A stretch of 64,000 nucleotides of DNA from Pedobacter polysacchareus (GCF_019802255.1 NZ_JAHYSS010000002.1:496001-560000), one strand, 5' to 3'; shown: positions 15,991 to 26,400, counted from the stretch's first letter. A program made the numbers and translations. The notes: generated by a model not told the origin, from the letters alone.

Positions 15991-18354
15991 ATGTTTAGAC
16001 TGAACCTAAAAATCGCCCTGCGTAACCTTTGGAAAAACAAAGGTTATACCCTCATTAATGTAGGTGGACTGGCTATTGGCTTGGCGAGCTGTATGCTTTT
16101 GTTATTATATGTAGCCTACGAATGGAGTTACGATAAACATAGCTCTGGTTACGACCGTACTTATGTGGTATATAGTAATCAGAAGAATGCAAACGGTATC
16201 GTGAGTTATGCCTGGACACCTGGTGTTATGGCGCAGACTTTGAAAGAAACAGTGCCAGAGGTGGCTTATGCCTCTCATTCCACTTATCCTAATGAGTTCT
16301 TAATTAGTAACCTGGATAAATCCTATAAGAAGAAGGGGGTGTTTGCTGATCCTGCTTTTCTTAAAATTTTCGATTATAAATTTATTAAAGGAAATAAAGA
16401 TCAGGCTTTGAACGCCCCTAATGGGATCATTCTCACTGAAAGACTGGCTAAAATTTTATTTGGAGCGGAAGAGCCCTTAAATAAAACGCTGAAGTTTGCC
16501 GGTGAAGAATTGCTTACCGTGGAGGGGGTGATCGAAGATGTGCCCGTAACCAGCAGCATTCAGTTTGACTATCTGCTTTCCTGGCAGTTTTATGAGAAAT
16601 TAAATCCATGGAGTAAAAGGGCTGGCTGGGGAAGTAATTTCTGTTTAACCCTGCTGCAATTAAGGGATAATAGTTCCTTTGAAAAGGTAAGCAAGGAAAT
16701 CTATGGTGTCTATGGCAGAAACGAAAAAGACAATGACAATGCTACGATTATCCATCCTATTGCTAAATGGCATTTATACGATCATTTTGAACAGGGAAAA
16801 TCTGTTGGAGGTAAAATTGATATGCTGAGGATTTTCTTTATCCTTGCTTTTTGTATTCTACTGATTGCCTGCATCAATTTCATGAATCTTTCTACGGCTA
16901 GGTCTGAAAAGAGAGCAAAAGAAGTAGGGGTGAGAAAGGCCATTGGTGCAGCAAGGAAATCATTAGTTGGTCAGTTTATTCTGGAATCTATGTTGCTGGC
17001 CTTTCTGGGAATGATCGTTGCCTTTATACTCATAGAAATTAGCCTTCCTTATTTTAATAATTTGCTGCATGTGACCTTAACAATCAATTATTCCGATTGG
17101 AAGTTTTGGTCGGTGTTATTTGCATTGACACTTTTTACCGGTTTTATTGCCGGTAGTTACCCCGCTTTTTATCTGTCTTCTTTTGAGCCCGTAAAGGTAT
17201 TAAAGGGATTCAGCAGAAGTGGTGGCACTTCTTTATCGATCAGGAAAGTATTGGTGGTCTTTCAATTTGTATTCGCTTCCTGCCTGATGATTTGTACTGC
17301 GGTGATTTATCAGCAACTGATGTTTATCAAGGACAAACCAATCGGGTATGATAGAAATGGTTTGATTGAAATTCCCATAGAAGGAGTGTTAAAAGATGCC
17401 TCAAAAGCGACGTTATTTCGTGACAGGCTGCTAAAAAGCGGCGTTGTTAGTCATGTGAGTACTTTTAGCCGGAGTTTAACTCAAGGAGGAAATAATACAA
17501 CTTCTATCGCCTGGTCCGGTAAAAATCCAAACGAAAATATCCTGTTTAACTTTAGGTTTGCCTATGATGATTTTGCAGCTACACTGGGAGGAAGTATGCT
17601 GGAAGGAAGAGATTTTTTACCCCGTTTTCAGGATTCCACCAGCGTGGTCATCAATGAAGCTGCGGTTAAAGTAATAGGACTTTCAAAACCTGTGGGCTCG
17701 GTCATTACCTGGAATGGAGACAACTATACTGTAGTAGGGGTGATGAAAGATTTTGTCATGGAATCTCCTTATCAAAGCACTACGCCTATGGTGATCCTGA
17801 AAGGTATTGAAACAGAAGGAGTGATGGCAATGCGCTTGAATCCTGAACAAAACCTCAGTAATGGTATAGCAACTGTGGAAACTATGATGAAAGAAGTCAA
17901 TCCTGATTTTCCAGCCTCTATTACCTTTGTGGGAGACAGTTTTGAGGCGAAGTTCAATGACGAAAAATTAATGGGTATACTGGCCAATTGGTTTGGTGGT
18001 TTTGCCGTGTTTATTTCTTGTTTAGGACTGCTCGGACTCACCCTGTTTATGGCTGAACAGCGTAAAAAGGAAATCAGCATCCGCAAAGTGTTAGGTGCAA
18101 ATACCTTCCATATCCTTACTTTATTAAATAAAGATTTTATTAAACTGGTGGTGATTGCTAATCTAATCGCCTTTCCTATAGCCTACATTGTCATTAGTAA
18201 ATGGCTTTCTAAATATGAATTCCGGGTGGACATCTCCATGATCCCTTTCGCAATTGCCCTTGCCTTATCCTTGATTATTGCCGGGTTTACAGTGAGCATG
18301 CAATCTGTGAAAGTAGTGAAAGCAAACCCCGTTGACGCACTTAAATACGAATAG
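15991..18354 (+). CDS. FtsX/MacB-type ABC permease 2
   Basis: A 787-residue permease of the same eight-helix, double-FtsX plan as its neighbours, starting 18 bases after permease 1. The conserved loops are KRAKEVGVRKAIGAAR (first half) and QRKKEISIRKVLGAN (second half). Its N-terminal helix and the following YVAYEWSYD, and the segment YQQLMFIKDKPIGYDRNGLIEIP, are much closer to permease 5 than to the other three, so permeases 2 and 5 form a sub-family. It ends NPVDALKYE, with the next gene 3 bases later. The substrate is unknown. Confidence 0.92.
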   Translation: MFRLNLKIALRNLWKNKGYTLINVGGLAIGLASCMLLLLYVAYEWSYDKHSSGYDRTYVVYSNQKNANGIVSYAWTPGVMAQTLKETVPEVAYASHSTYPNEFLISNLDKSYKKKGVFADPAFLKIFDYKFIKGNKDQALNAPNGIILTERLAKILFGAEEPLNKTLKFAGEELLTVEGVIEDVPVTSSIQFDYLLSWQFYEKLNPWSKRAGWGSNFCLTLLQLRDNSSFEKVSKEIYGVYGRNEKDNDNATIIHPIAKWHLYDHFEQGKSVGGKIDMLRIFFILAFCILLIACINFMNLSTARSEKRAKEVGVRKAIGAARKSLVGQFILESMLLAFLGMIVAFILIEISLPYFNNLLHVTLTINYSDWKFWSVLFALTLFTGFIAGSYPAFYLSSFEPVKVLKGFSRSGGTSLSIRKVLVVFQFVFASCLMICTAVIYQQLMFIKDKPIGYDRNGLIEIPIEGVLKDASKATLFRDRLLKSGVVSHVSTFSRSLTQGGNNTTSIAWSGKNPNENILFNFRFAYDDFAATLGGSMLEGRDFLPRFQDSTSVVINEAAVKVIGLSKPVGSVITWNGDNYTVVGVMKDFVMESPYQSTTPMVILKGIETEGVMAMRLNPEQNLSNGIATVETMMKEVNPDFPASITFVGDSFEAKFNDEKLMGILANWFGGFAVFISCLGLLGLTLFMAEQRKKEISIRKVLGANTFHILTLLNKDFIKLVVIANLIAFPIAYIVISKWLSKYEFRVDISMIPFAIALALSLIIAGFTVSMQSVKVVKANPVDALKYE

Positions 18355-18357
18355 ATT

Positions 18358-20781
18358 ATGTTCAGACTCAACCTCAAAATCGCATTGCGTAACCTTTGGA
18401 AAAATAGGGTATATACTGCTATAAACATCTTTGGACTAGCCATCGCTTTAGCAGCTTTTATTTTAGTAGCCATCTATGTACGTTTCGAGACTACTTTTGA
18501 CCACAATATTCCTAACTATAAGCAGATCTATCAGGTGGGAAGAATATTACCTGATCACAAAACGAATTATACTGCGATGTCTTTGGCAAAAGCATTGAAA
18601 GATGCGATTCCGGAGATTGAAAATGTAGGGAGGAGCAGGCAGACGAATTTTGAGTTCGCATTTAGTACTCAGGATGGCCGTGTGTATGGAAAACAAGTGA
18701 TTTCCGTTGATTATACCCTGGCTAAAATGTTTGATATCAAACCGGAGAATGGCTTGACTAAACCGGCAGACGGAGCATTGGATTTATATGTCCCGAAAGA
18801 GTTTGTTTCGACCATGTTTCCAAAGAAAATGCCATCTTTTCCCGTTAAGGTTGGTATTGGGCCATCAAATGCGCTTCAGTACGGTGATATTATGGGAATT
18901 ATCAATCATAATTCTGCACATTCCAATCTGGTTTTCGATGCTTTGATCATTACTGATGATGTGGGTGCCGGACAGGAACCAAGTGCTAATAATTACCAAA
19001 CTTATATTGCAGTAAAGGAAGGTACTGACCTAGAGCTCCTGCAGAAAAAGGTGGATGCTGTTTTTAAAGAAGAATTGAAAAAGTCGCGTTTGACTGCCGC
19101 TGCCGGTCGGGAGGGCACATTAAAGACCGAAGCTGACGTGACGATGGCTGCGGATCTTAACGCGCTTGACAAATCAGGAGTTTTTCTAGATCCCCTGGAT
19201 AATTTACATTTAAGACCGATTGCAGGCAGCAATACCAATTATAAAATTGTAATGGCCTTGTCGGTACTGACTATATTGGTGATGGTGATTGCCTGTATTA
19301 ATTTCACCAATCTGACCATTGCACAAACTAATAAGAGAGCAAAAGAAGTAGGGGTGAAAAAGGTATTGGGGGCATATCGCATCCAGCTGACTTTCCAGTT
19401 TCTGATAGAGATTTTTATGCAGTGTCTGGTCGCTTTGCTGATTGGAATTTTGCTTGCAGAATTATTCCTGCCGCTATTTAATGATGCTTTCAGTGTTTCT
19501 TTTTCACTATGGAGAGACAACACGGCTCTGGCCTGGCAACTGCCATTGGTATTGCTGATCATTACATTGATTTCCGGTGTTTACCCTGCATTAGTATTGT
19601 CAGGGTTTAAACCGGCTTCCGTGTTAAAAGGGAATCTTCAAACCAGCTATAAAACTTTATGGCTTAGGAATGCCTTATTGGTGACACAGTTTACAGTGGC
19701 GATTATTTTCATGGCTGGTTTGCTGATTGTGAGCAGTCAGCTGAAATACATGAGGACAGAAGATACCGGTTTTAAAACTGGACAGGTGGTATACATCAAA
19801 AATATGGTGTGGTTCGACCGTGCTTATTTTGAGAACATGAAAGCGCGGATTCTGGCTATCCCTGGGGTTAATTCTTTTACCGTGACTTCGGATGTTCCTG
19901 ATGGCTCAAGGCCAGGAAGAGTCAATTACTCCGCGGAAGGTAAGGAACTAGGAATGGACATTGTTCATACCGATTTCGACTATTTTGAAACCCTTCATCT
20001 GAAACTTAAAGACGGTCGCTTTTTCTCCAAAACTTTTCCTGCTGATGCTGAGAATGGAATTGTGCTCAACGAATCTGCAGTGGCAGCTTATGGGATTACG
20101 CATCCTGTTGGAAAGACGATCAGAGGTTGTAATATAGACTACCGAATTGTAGGGGTGGTTAAGGATGCCAAAATGCAGGGCTTTGAAGCTGCGGTTGAAC
20201 CTACAGTTTATGCTGTGAATAGTCCCTGTGCAAATGGTAAAATGAAACTGATGGTGAATATAGACCCTGACCGCATGGCGGGGGTACTTGCTACTCTAAA
20301 GTCAGACTGGAAGCATTTGAATAAGATGGATGGTGATGACTTCAGGTATGAGTTTATGGACGAGTTGTATGGCCGCTTGTTTAAAAAGCAAGAACAACTG
20401 CAATCTGTCTTTTATGGCGCTGCTTTGCTCACTATTTTCATTGCTACCTTAGGTCTTTTCGCATTTTCTGCCTTCACGATTAGCAGTAGGATGAAGGAGA
20501 TTTCTATTAGAAAAGTGTTGGGCGCTACAGATTTAAATATCCTCAGCTTGCTGAATAATTTCTTTATCCGAATTGTTTTGGTAGCCAATCTCATCGGCTG
20601 GCCTGTTGCTTATATCGCTGCGCAAAGATGGCTGGATACCTTCGCTTACAGAATTGAAGTTCCTGTACTGCCCTTCCTGATTGCCGGATTTATCAGTATC
20701 CTATTGACTTTATTAACCGTAAGTTTTCAGGCTAGGAATGCCATAAAAACCAGTCCTGTTGATGCTTTAAAATATGAATAA
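18358..20781 (+). CDS. FtsX/MacB-type ABC permease 3
   Basis: An 807-residue permease, the longest of the five, with the same double-FtsX plan. The loops are KRAKEVGVKKVLGAYR and SRMKEISIRKVLGAT. It groups with permease 1: both have ACINFTNL(S/T)IAQ in helix 2, a TDFDYF block in the second periplasmic domain, and a conserved QCLVALL helix. It starts 3 bases after permease 2 stops and is presumably translated by re-initiation. It ends SPVDALKYE. The partner ATPase is probably the first one of the cluster, inferred from gene order only. Confidence 0.92.
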   Translation: MFRLNLKIALRNLWKNRVYTAINIFGLAIALAAFILVAIYVRFETTFDHNIPNYKQIYQVGRILPDHKTNYTAMSLAKALKDAIPEIENVGRSRQTNFEFAFSTQDGRVYGKQVISVDYTLAKMFDIKPENGLTKPADGALDLYVPKEFVSTMFPKKMPSFPVKVGIGPSNALQYGDIMGIINHNSAHSNLVFDALIITDDVGAGQEPSANNYQTYIAVKEGTDLELLQKKVDAVFKEELKKSRLTAAAGREGTLKTEADVTMAADLNALDKSGVFLDPLDNLHLRPIAGSNTNYKIVMALSVLTILVMVIACINFTNLTIAQTNKRAKEVGVKKVLGAYRIQLTFQFLIEIFMQCLVALLIGILLAELFLPLFNDAFSVSFSLWRDNTALAWQLPLVLLIITLISGVYPALVLSGFKPASVLKGNLQTSYKTLWLRNALLVTQFTVAIIFMAGLLIVSSQLKYMRTEDTGFKTGQVVYIKNMVWFDRAYFENMKARILAIPGVNSFTVTSDVPDGSRPGRVNYSAEGKELGMDIVHTDFDYFETLHLKLKDGRFFSKTFPADAENGIVLNESAVAAYGITHPVGKTIRGCNIDYRIVGVVKDAKMQGFEAAVEPTVYAVNSPCANGKMKLMVNIDPDRMAGVLATLKSDWKHLNKMDGDDFRYEFMDELYGRLFKKQEQLQSVFYGAALLTIFIATLGLFAFSAFTISSRMKEISIRKVLGATDLNILSLLNNFFIRIVLVANLIGWPVAYIAAQRWLDTFAYRIEVPVLPFLIAGFISILLTLLTVSFQARNAIKTSPVDALKYE

Positions 20782-20795
20782 TAATTATTTAAACC

Positions 20796-23189
20796 ATGTT
20801 TAAACTTAATCTTAAAATTGCTTTACGGAACCTTTGGAAGTATAAAGGTTATACTGCGATCAATGTAATCGGGCTGTCCATAGGATTGGCGAGTTGTCTT
20901 TTGATTTTTCTTTTTCTAAGATTTCAAACCAGTTTTGATGCGAACTATGATAAACAGGACCGTATTTATCGGGTCGTGTCTTATTGGACTTATCCGGATG
21001 GGGATTTCTTTTCCAATGGGGTACCTGTCCCTCTGGCCCCTGCTTTGCGCAATGACTTTGCACAATTGGAACAGGTGGCTGCAGTTCGGAGCAGGAATGG
21101 GGTTGTTTTAATAAAAGCAGCACCGGGAGTAACAGAGGTGAAAAGAAAAGAGCAGCTCTTTTATGTGGAGCCTCAGTTTTTCGATATTTTCAATATAGAA
21201 TGGTTGTCGGGGAAACCTGCTCAGGCATTGTCCGGTCCGGGAATGATGGCTTTGTCTGAAAAAACGGCTGTTAAATATTTCGGTTCCTGGCAGAATGCAA
21301 TCGGAAAAAGCTTGAATTTCAGTCAAAAGACAGATTTTAAGATTACAGGTGTTTATAAAGATATGCCGCAAAACAGTGATTTCCCATTTAAAATGATCGC
21401 TTCTTATGCTTCTTTCGCCGGAAAAGATTCTAAAGCATGGGGGCAAGTCACGAACCGTTCAGAATGTTTTGTATTGGTAAAACCTGGCGTAATCGCAGCG
21501 GATCTTGAGGCACCCTTGAAAAAGTTTGTAGCAAAATATTATACGGATCCAGGGCCTGGAAAAGAGAACCATATTTTCCAGCCAATGGCAGAGGTACACC
21601 ATGATACGCGTTTCAGTAATTTCAGCTACAATACCATTTCTTATCAGGAACTGACAGGATTAGGTGTGATTGGTCTTTTTCTTTTGATCACTGCCTGTAT
21701 CAATTTTATTAATCTGGCTACCGCGCAGGCCATCAGCCGCTCTAAAGAAGTGGGGGTACGAAAAGTAATGGGCAGCCGCCGCGGACAACTGATCTGGCAG
21801 TTTTTAAGTGAAACCACACTGATTACTTTGATTGCCTTGTTATTGGCTTGTGTGATCACTGAATTGTCCATTCCTGGGATGGAAAGTTTAATGGAGGGTA
21901 AGGTTTCATTCCGTTTGTTTTCTGAGCCTATGATTTTTGTATTTATGCTGCTGCTGGTATTGGTGGTGAGCTTCCTGGCAGGTCTTTATCCGGCTTTCGT
22001 GATTTCTGGATTTAGTCCGGCGCTGGCCATTAAAAACAAAATCAGCGTGGCCAATGCCGGAGGTTTAGGGTTAAGAAAAACATTAGTAGTGGTACAATTT
22101 GCCATTACCGCAGTATTGATCATTTCTACTTTGGTAGTGATCAGGCAAATGAAATTCGTGAGAGAGCAGCCTTTGGGTTTTAACCATCAATCGGTTGCTG
22201 TGATTGATGTTCCGGCAGATAGTATCAACTTGTCTAAATTAAGTGGCTTTAGAGAAAGAATCATGCAGCTGCCTGGTATCGAGGAAAGCAGCTATTTCAG
22301 TGCAGCCCCATTGTCGAATGGCAACAATGAAGTTAATTTTTCTTATGACCACCGTTCAAAAGATGAGGCGTTTCAATTGAATGTAAAAGATGCAGATGAA
22401 CATTATCTGAAAACTTTCGATATGAAATTAGTGGCCGGACGCGGTTTGTCAAAAAGCGATACAGTGAAGGAGTTTATGGTCAATGAAACGTTGCTGAAAA
22501 TGTTGAATGTACTGCGTCCGGAAGATGCAATTGGTAAGCGTATTGTGATGAGTGCAGGGGAAGGGCCTATTGTTGGGGTAATTAAAGATTTCAACAACAA
22601 GTCACTCAAGGAGGCAATTACTCCTGTAGCGATCTTCAGCAGAACGAAAGCCTATAGTTCCATGGGGTTGAAAGTTGATCCGAAGAAGATGAGTCAAATT
22701 ATGCCTCAGGTAGAACAGCTATGGAATAGTACTTTTCCTAATCATGTGTATGACCTCGAATTTATGGACCAGTCTATTGAAAGTTTTTATAGAACAGAGC
22801 AGGTAATGGGCGTGCTTTTTAAAGTGTTTGCAGGAGTGATTATTTTCATCTCTTTTATTGGCTTGTTCGGATTGGTGTCTTTCATCGCTACACAAAGAAC
22901 AAGGGAAATTGCCATTCGGAAAGTATTGGGTGCTTCCACATTGGAATTGGTGAAAATGCTGAACCGTTCCTTTTTATACATGGTGCTTATTGCCAATCTG
23001 GTGGCCTGGCCGCTGGCTTATATTCTGGCTTCCAAATGGCTTTCGGGCTTTGTTTACCGAACTAATCTGAGCGTCTGGCCATTTGTTTTGGCAATGGTGC
23101 TGTCGGTGCTGATTACAGTCATTACCGTAAGTTTACGGTCTTTAAAGGCAGCGAAGACCAATCCAATAGACGCCTTGAAATATGAATAA
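20796..23189 (+). CDS. FtsX/MacB-type ABC permease 4
   Basis: A 797-residue permease with the common plan: helix 1 at about 20-40, a large periplasmic domain, helix 2 near ITACINFINLATAQ, loops SRSKEVGVRKVMGSRR and QRTREIAIRKVLGAS, and the end NPIDALKYE. It does not group clearly with the 1/3 or 2/5 pairs and may represent a third sub-family. It starts 14 bases after permease 3. A 43-base gap then leads to the second ATPase gene. Confidence 0.92.
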   Translation: MFKLNLKIALRNLWKYKGYTAINVIGLSIGLASCLLIFLFLRFQTSFDANYDKQDRIYRVVSYWTYPDGDFFSNGVPVPLAPALRNDFAQLEQVAAVRSRNGVVLIKAAPGVTEVKRKEQLFYVEPQFFDIFNIEWLSGKPAQALSGPGMMALSEKTAVKYFGSWQNAIGKSLNFSQKTDFKITGVYKDMPQNSDFPFKMIASYASFAGKDSKAWGQVTNRSECFVLVKPGVIAADLEAPLKKFVAKYYTDPGPGKENHIFQPMAEVHHDTRFSNFSYNTISYQELTGLGVIGLFLLITACINFINLATAQAISRSKEVGVRKVMGSRRGQLIWQFLSETTLITLIALLLACVITELSIPGMESLMEGKVSFRLFSEPMIFVFMLLLVLVVSFLAGLYPAFVISGFSPALAIKNKISVANAGGLGLRKTLVVVQFAITAVLIISTLVVIRQMKFVREQPLGFNHQSVAVIDVPADSINLSKLSGFRERIMQLPGIEESSYFSAAPLSNGNNEVNFSYDHRSKDEAFQLNVKDADEHYLKTFDMKLVAGRGLSKSDTVKEFMVNETLLKMLNVLRPEDAIGKRIVMSAGEGPIVGVIKDFNNKSLKEAITPVAIFSRTKAYSSMGLKVDPKKMSQIMPQVEQLWNSTFPNHVYDLEFMDQSIESFYRTEQVMGVLFKVFAGVIIFISFIGLFGLVSFIATQRTREIAIRKVLGASTLELVKMLNRSFLYMVLIANLVAWPLAYILASKWLSGFVYRTNLSVWPFVLAMVLSVLITVITVSLRSLKAAKTNPIDALKYE

Positions 23190-23232
23190 CTCAATAAGAA
23201 AGAAATAAAATATCACATTAATCAAGCTGATC

Positions 23233-23922
23233 ATGATCACACTTAAAAATATAGAAAAATACTACGCGAATAAAGGGGTTAAAAGTTACATCCTCCGTCA
23301 TGTGAGCACGGAAATTAAACAAGGAGAATTTGTTTCCATTATGGGGCCTTCCGGTGCCGGGAAATCAACTTTACTAAACATATTGGGAATGCTGGAAGAA
23401 CCTACTTATGGCGAATATGAGTTTATGGGAGAAGATGTACTTTCTCTTAATGAACGTAAGAGAATTGAGTTGTACAGGAACCATATCGGCTTTGTTTTTC
23501 AGGCTTACCATTTGATTGATGAGATGACTGTAGCAGAGAATATTGAAGCGCCATTATTGTATAAAAAGGTTAGCGGAGCGGAACGTAAAAGCAGGGTTGC
23601 TGATGTATTGGATCGTTTCAATATGGTGGCTAAAAAAGACTTGTTTCCAAATCAGCTTTCTGGTGGTCAGCAGCAATTGGTGGGAATTGCAAGGGCTTTA
23701 GTAGCCCAGCCCTCCATTATTTTAGCGGATGAGCCTACCGGGAACCTGCAATCTGCACAAGCCCTTCAAATCATGGAACTGTTTAAGAAACTAAATGAAG
23801 AAGAAGGGATCACCATTATTCAGGTGACACATTCGGAAATAAACGCCAGTTATGGCAGCCGTATCCTTCATTTGTTAGATGGGGTGATCAAAGAAGATAT
23901 TGCTCTTGAACAAGGTGTTTAG
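23233..23922 (+). CDS. ABC transporter ATP-binding protein (LolD/MacB type), second of two
   Basis: A 229-residue ATPase with Walker A GPSGAGKST, signature LSGGQQQLVGIARAL and Walker B IILADEPTGNL. The residue after QQQ is L, not the usual R, and the D-loop reads NLQSAQ instead of NLDSSH; both are deviations from the first ATPase and may weaken or specialise hydrolysis. It lies between permeases 4 and 5 and may serve permease 5, or form a heterodimer with the first ATPase. Both readings are inference from order and sequence. Confidence 0.93.
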   Translation: MITLKNIEKYYANKGVKSYILRHVSTEIKQGEFVSIMGPSGAGKSTLLNILGMLEEPTYGEYEFMGEDVLSLNERKRIELYRNHIGFVFQAYHLIDEMTVAENIEAPLLYKKVSGAERKSRVADVLDRFNMVAKKDLFPNQLSGGQQQLVGIARALVAQPSIILADEPTGNLQSAQALQIMELFKKLNEEEGITIIQVTHSEINASYGSRILHLLDGVIKEDIALEQGV

Positions 23923-23990
23923 TCGGGATTTTATCTCTAGCAGGAATTGAATCATAACTAAGAATTTTTTACTACTAATCCATACCGTTG

Positions 23991-26369
23991 ATGTTTAAAT
24001 TAAACTTTAAAATTGCCCTTAGGAATTTATTAAGAAATAAAACCGCATCGATGATTAACATTAGTGGGCTGGCTATCGGTCTTGCTGCCTGCCTGATGTT
24101 GTTAATGTACGTAGCCTACGAATGGAATTATGATCGTGGCTATAAGAATAAGGACAATATTTACCAGGTAATGGTCAATTTTTCTGATCAGAATAAACAG
24201 GTGACGGCAACTGGAGATCAGGCACCAAATGTCCTTGCTAAAACTTTAAAGCAAGAAATTCCGGAAATTGAACACATTGCGAGAATCCTCTGGCCTATAA
24301 AACGTCTCCTTGCAAATGGAGATAATACGTTTAAAGTAGAAGGCAGGTCGGCAGATGCCGAAATCTTAAAAATCTTTGATTATAAATATATCGCTGGTAG
24401 TCCAGAAACTGCTTTTAAGGATCCTAATTCTGTTTTGCTGACTGAGAGTACGGCAAAAAAGCTATTCGGAACCACTGATGTATTGAATAAGGTATTAAAA
24501 TATGAAAATCAGGCAGATGTGAAGGTGGGCGGGGTCATCAAAGACCATGAGCCAAATACAACTTATCAGTTTGATTGTTTAATTCCATGGGCTTTACAAG
24601 CAAAGCTGGATGACTGGGTTGAAAAACCAAACTGGGGAAATTTCGCCTTTTATACTTTGCTGACTTTGAAAGAAGGGGTTAACGTAGACCATTTTAATAC
24701 TAAGATTAGCAATATCATAGTTACGCATGCACCCAGCGATAATATAGACCCTAGTGTTTTTGTACAGCCATTGGTGGACCTTCACCTGTATGGAGAATTT
24801 AAAAACGGACATCCTTCAGGAGGAAGAATTGAACAGCTGCGTTTCTTTGTTGCGCTTGCTTTAGGGATTTTGATCATTGCCTGTATTAACTTTATGAACC
24901 TGGCTACTGCAAGGTCTCAGAAGAGAGCAAAAGAAGTGGGGATAAAGAAGACGATTGGGGCCTCGAGAAAATCACTGGTTGTACAGTTTCTATTGGAATC
25001 GTTATTGCTCACCTTTGTGAGTGTGGTGTTGGCGGTAATGCTGGTGGAGCTGGCCTTGCCTAAGTTTAATCATTTGCTGAACATTCAGCTGGAACTTAAT
25101 TACGGAAACCCAATTGCCTGGCTGACTGCAATTGCATTGATAGTAGTAACGGGTGCATTGGCAGGAAGCTACCCAGCTTTTTACCTTTCGGCTTTTAACC
25201 CGATTCAAACGATGAAAAAGTCGGTAAATGCGAAGCAAGGTTTCTCATTGTCGTTCAGACAAGTGTTGGTCGTAGTTCAATTTACTTTTGCAATTGTACT
25301 CATTGTGGGGACGCTGGTTGTGTATCAGCAGCTGCAATATATTAAGAATAAACCATTGGGATATGACGTGAATTCCTTATTGGAGATGCCTCATGAGGGC
25401 AATTTATATCCGAAATTCGACTTGTTAAAGGAACGACTTCTGGCTTCTGGAGCAGTAACAAGCATATGCCAGTCGTCGGGAAGTATTTCTATGCCCAATT
25501 CAAATGGTTCAGGAATGGAGTGGAAAGGAATGTCTGAGGATGGTAAACGCATGTCTTTTAACCAGATTTATACCAGCTATGATTTCATTAAAACAAATGG
25601 GATAAAACTGATAGAAGGGCGGGATTTTGACCCTAAAATTGCTTCAGATAAAATGGCTTTGATGCTCAGTGAAACTGCAATTAAAACCATGGGTTTAAAA
25701 GACCCAATAGGTCAGAAGATCAAGCTATGGGGTGCAGATAGGACTGTTGTAGGGGTCTTTAAAGACCTTACCTGGGGAGATCCGGCAAAAATGAACCTGC
25801 CGATGATGATTGGTTTTAATCCACTGAATAGTGATGTCATTAATATGCGGATGAACACCTCAAACCCTACCTCGGAAAATATAGAGACCATCAGTAGAAT
25901 TACCAAAGAGATTAATCCGGAGTTCCCTGTCGACATCAAGTTTGTTGACCACCTGATTCAGGCTAAATTTGAAAATGAAATGATCCTTGGTGTATTGTCA
26001 AATTTATTTGGTGGATTGGCGATATTTATTTCTTGCCTGGGCTTATTTGGCCTGTCTGCTTTTAGTGCAGAACAACGCACAAAAGAAATTGGGGTACGCA
26101 AGGTATTGGGCGCCTCTGTAAGTGGTTTGGTGAAATTATTATCGCTGAGTTTTGTGAAAATGGTACTGGTTGCCTTGATCATTGCGATGCCGATTGCCTA
26201 TTGGATGATGGACAAGTGGTTGTCGAAATTTGATTACCATATTGCTATAGGGCTGCCTGTTTTTGTATTAACAGCGGTCTTAACACTCCTGGTTGCCCTT
26301 CTAACAGTAAGTTGGCAAGCATTCAAAGCTGCGAAAACAAATCCGGTAGAGGCATTGAAATACGAATAG
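23991..26369 (+). CDS. FtsX/MacB-type ABC permease 5
   Basis: Last permease of the array, 792 residues from the ATG at 23991; a TTG one codon upstream is a less likely start because all paralogues begin MF(R/K)LN. The loops are KRAKEVGIKKTIGASR and QRTKEIGVRKVLGAS, and it ends NPVEALKYE. It is closest to permease 2 (YVAYEWNYD, YQQLQYIKNKPLGYD). It differs at the N-terminus, having RNLLRNKTAS instead of RNLWK. The deleted permease scar also has RNLLK, so the lost gene may have resembled this one at its start. Confidence 0.92.
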   Translation: MFKLNFKIALRNLLRNKTASMINISGLAIGLAACLMLLMYVAYEWNYDRGYKNKDNIYQVMVNFSDQNKQVTATGDQAPNVLAKTLKQEIPEIEHIARILWPIKRLLANGDNTFKVEGRSADAEILKIFDYKYIAGSPETAFKDPNSVLLTESTAKKLFGTTDVLNKVLKYENQADVKVGGVIKDHEPNTTYQFDCLIPWALQAKLDDWVEKPNWGNFAFYTLLTLKEGVNVDHFNTKISNIIVTHAPSDNIDPSVFVQPLVDLHLYGEFKNGHPSGGRIEQLRFFVALALGILIIACINFMNLATARSQKRAKEVGIKKTIGASRKSLVVQFLLESLLLTFVSVVLAVMLVELALPKFNHLLNIQLELNYGNPIAWLTAIALIVVTGALAGSYPAFYLSAFNPIQTMKKSVNAKQGFSLSFRQVLVVVQFTFAIVLIVGTLVVYQQLQYIKNKPLGYDVNSLLEMPHEGNLYPKFDLLKERLLASGAVTSICQSSGSISMPNSNGSGMEWKGMSEDGKRMSFNQIYTSYDFIKTNGIKLIEGRDFDPKIASDKMALMLSETAIKTMGLKDPIGQKIKLWGADRTVVGVFKDLTWGDPAKMNLPMMIGFNPLNSDVINMRMNTSNPTSENIETISRITKEINPEFPVDIKFVDHLIQAKFENEMILGVLSNLFGGLAIFISCLGLFGLSAFSAEQRTKEIGVRKVLGASVSGLVKLLSLSFVKMVLVALIIAMPIAYWMMDKWLSKFDYHIAIGLPVFVLTAVLTLLVALLTVSWQAFKAAKTNPVEALKYE

Positions 26370-26388
26370 ATTTTTAGGGAATGACATG

Positions 26389-26396
26389 TATCTTTG
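26389..26396 (+). promoter_or_regulatory. -7 element overlapping the start of the BtuF-like gene
   Basis: TATCTTTG fits TAnnTTTG exactly. Transcription would start near 26401, which is also the ATG chosen for the next gene, implying a leaderless or nearly leaderless message. The ATG at 26386 lies upstream of this element and would only be used on read-through transcripts. Confidence 0.45.
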
Positions 26397-26400
26397 TGGG

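Noticed and set aside
23988..23990. TTG start for permease 5
   Set aside because: The paralogues all begin MF(R/K)LN, which the ATG one codon later reproduces exactly.
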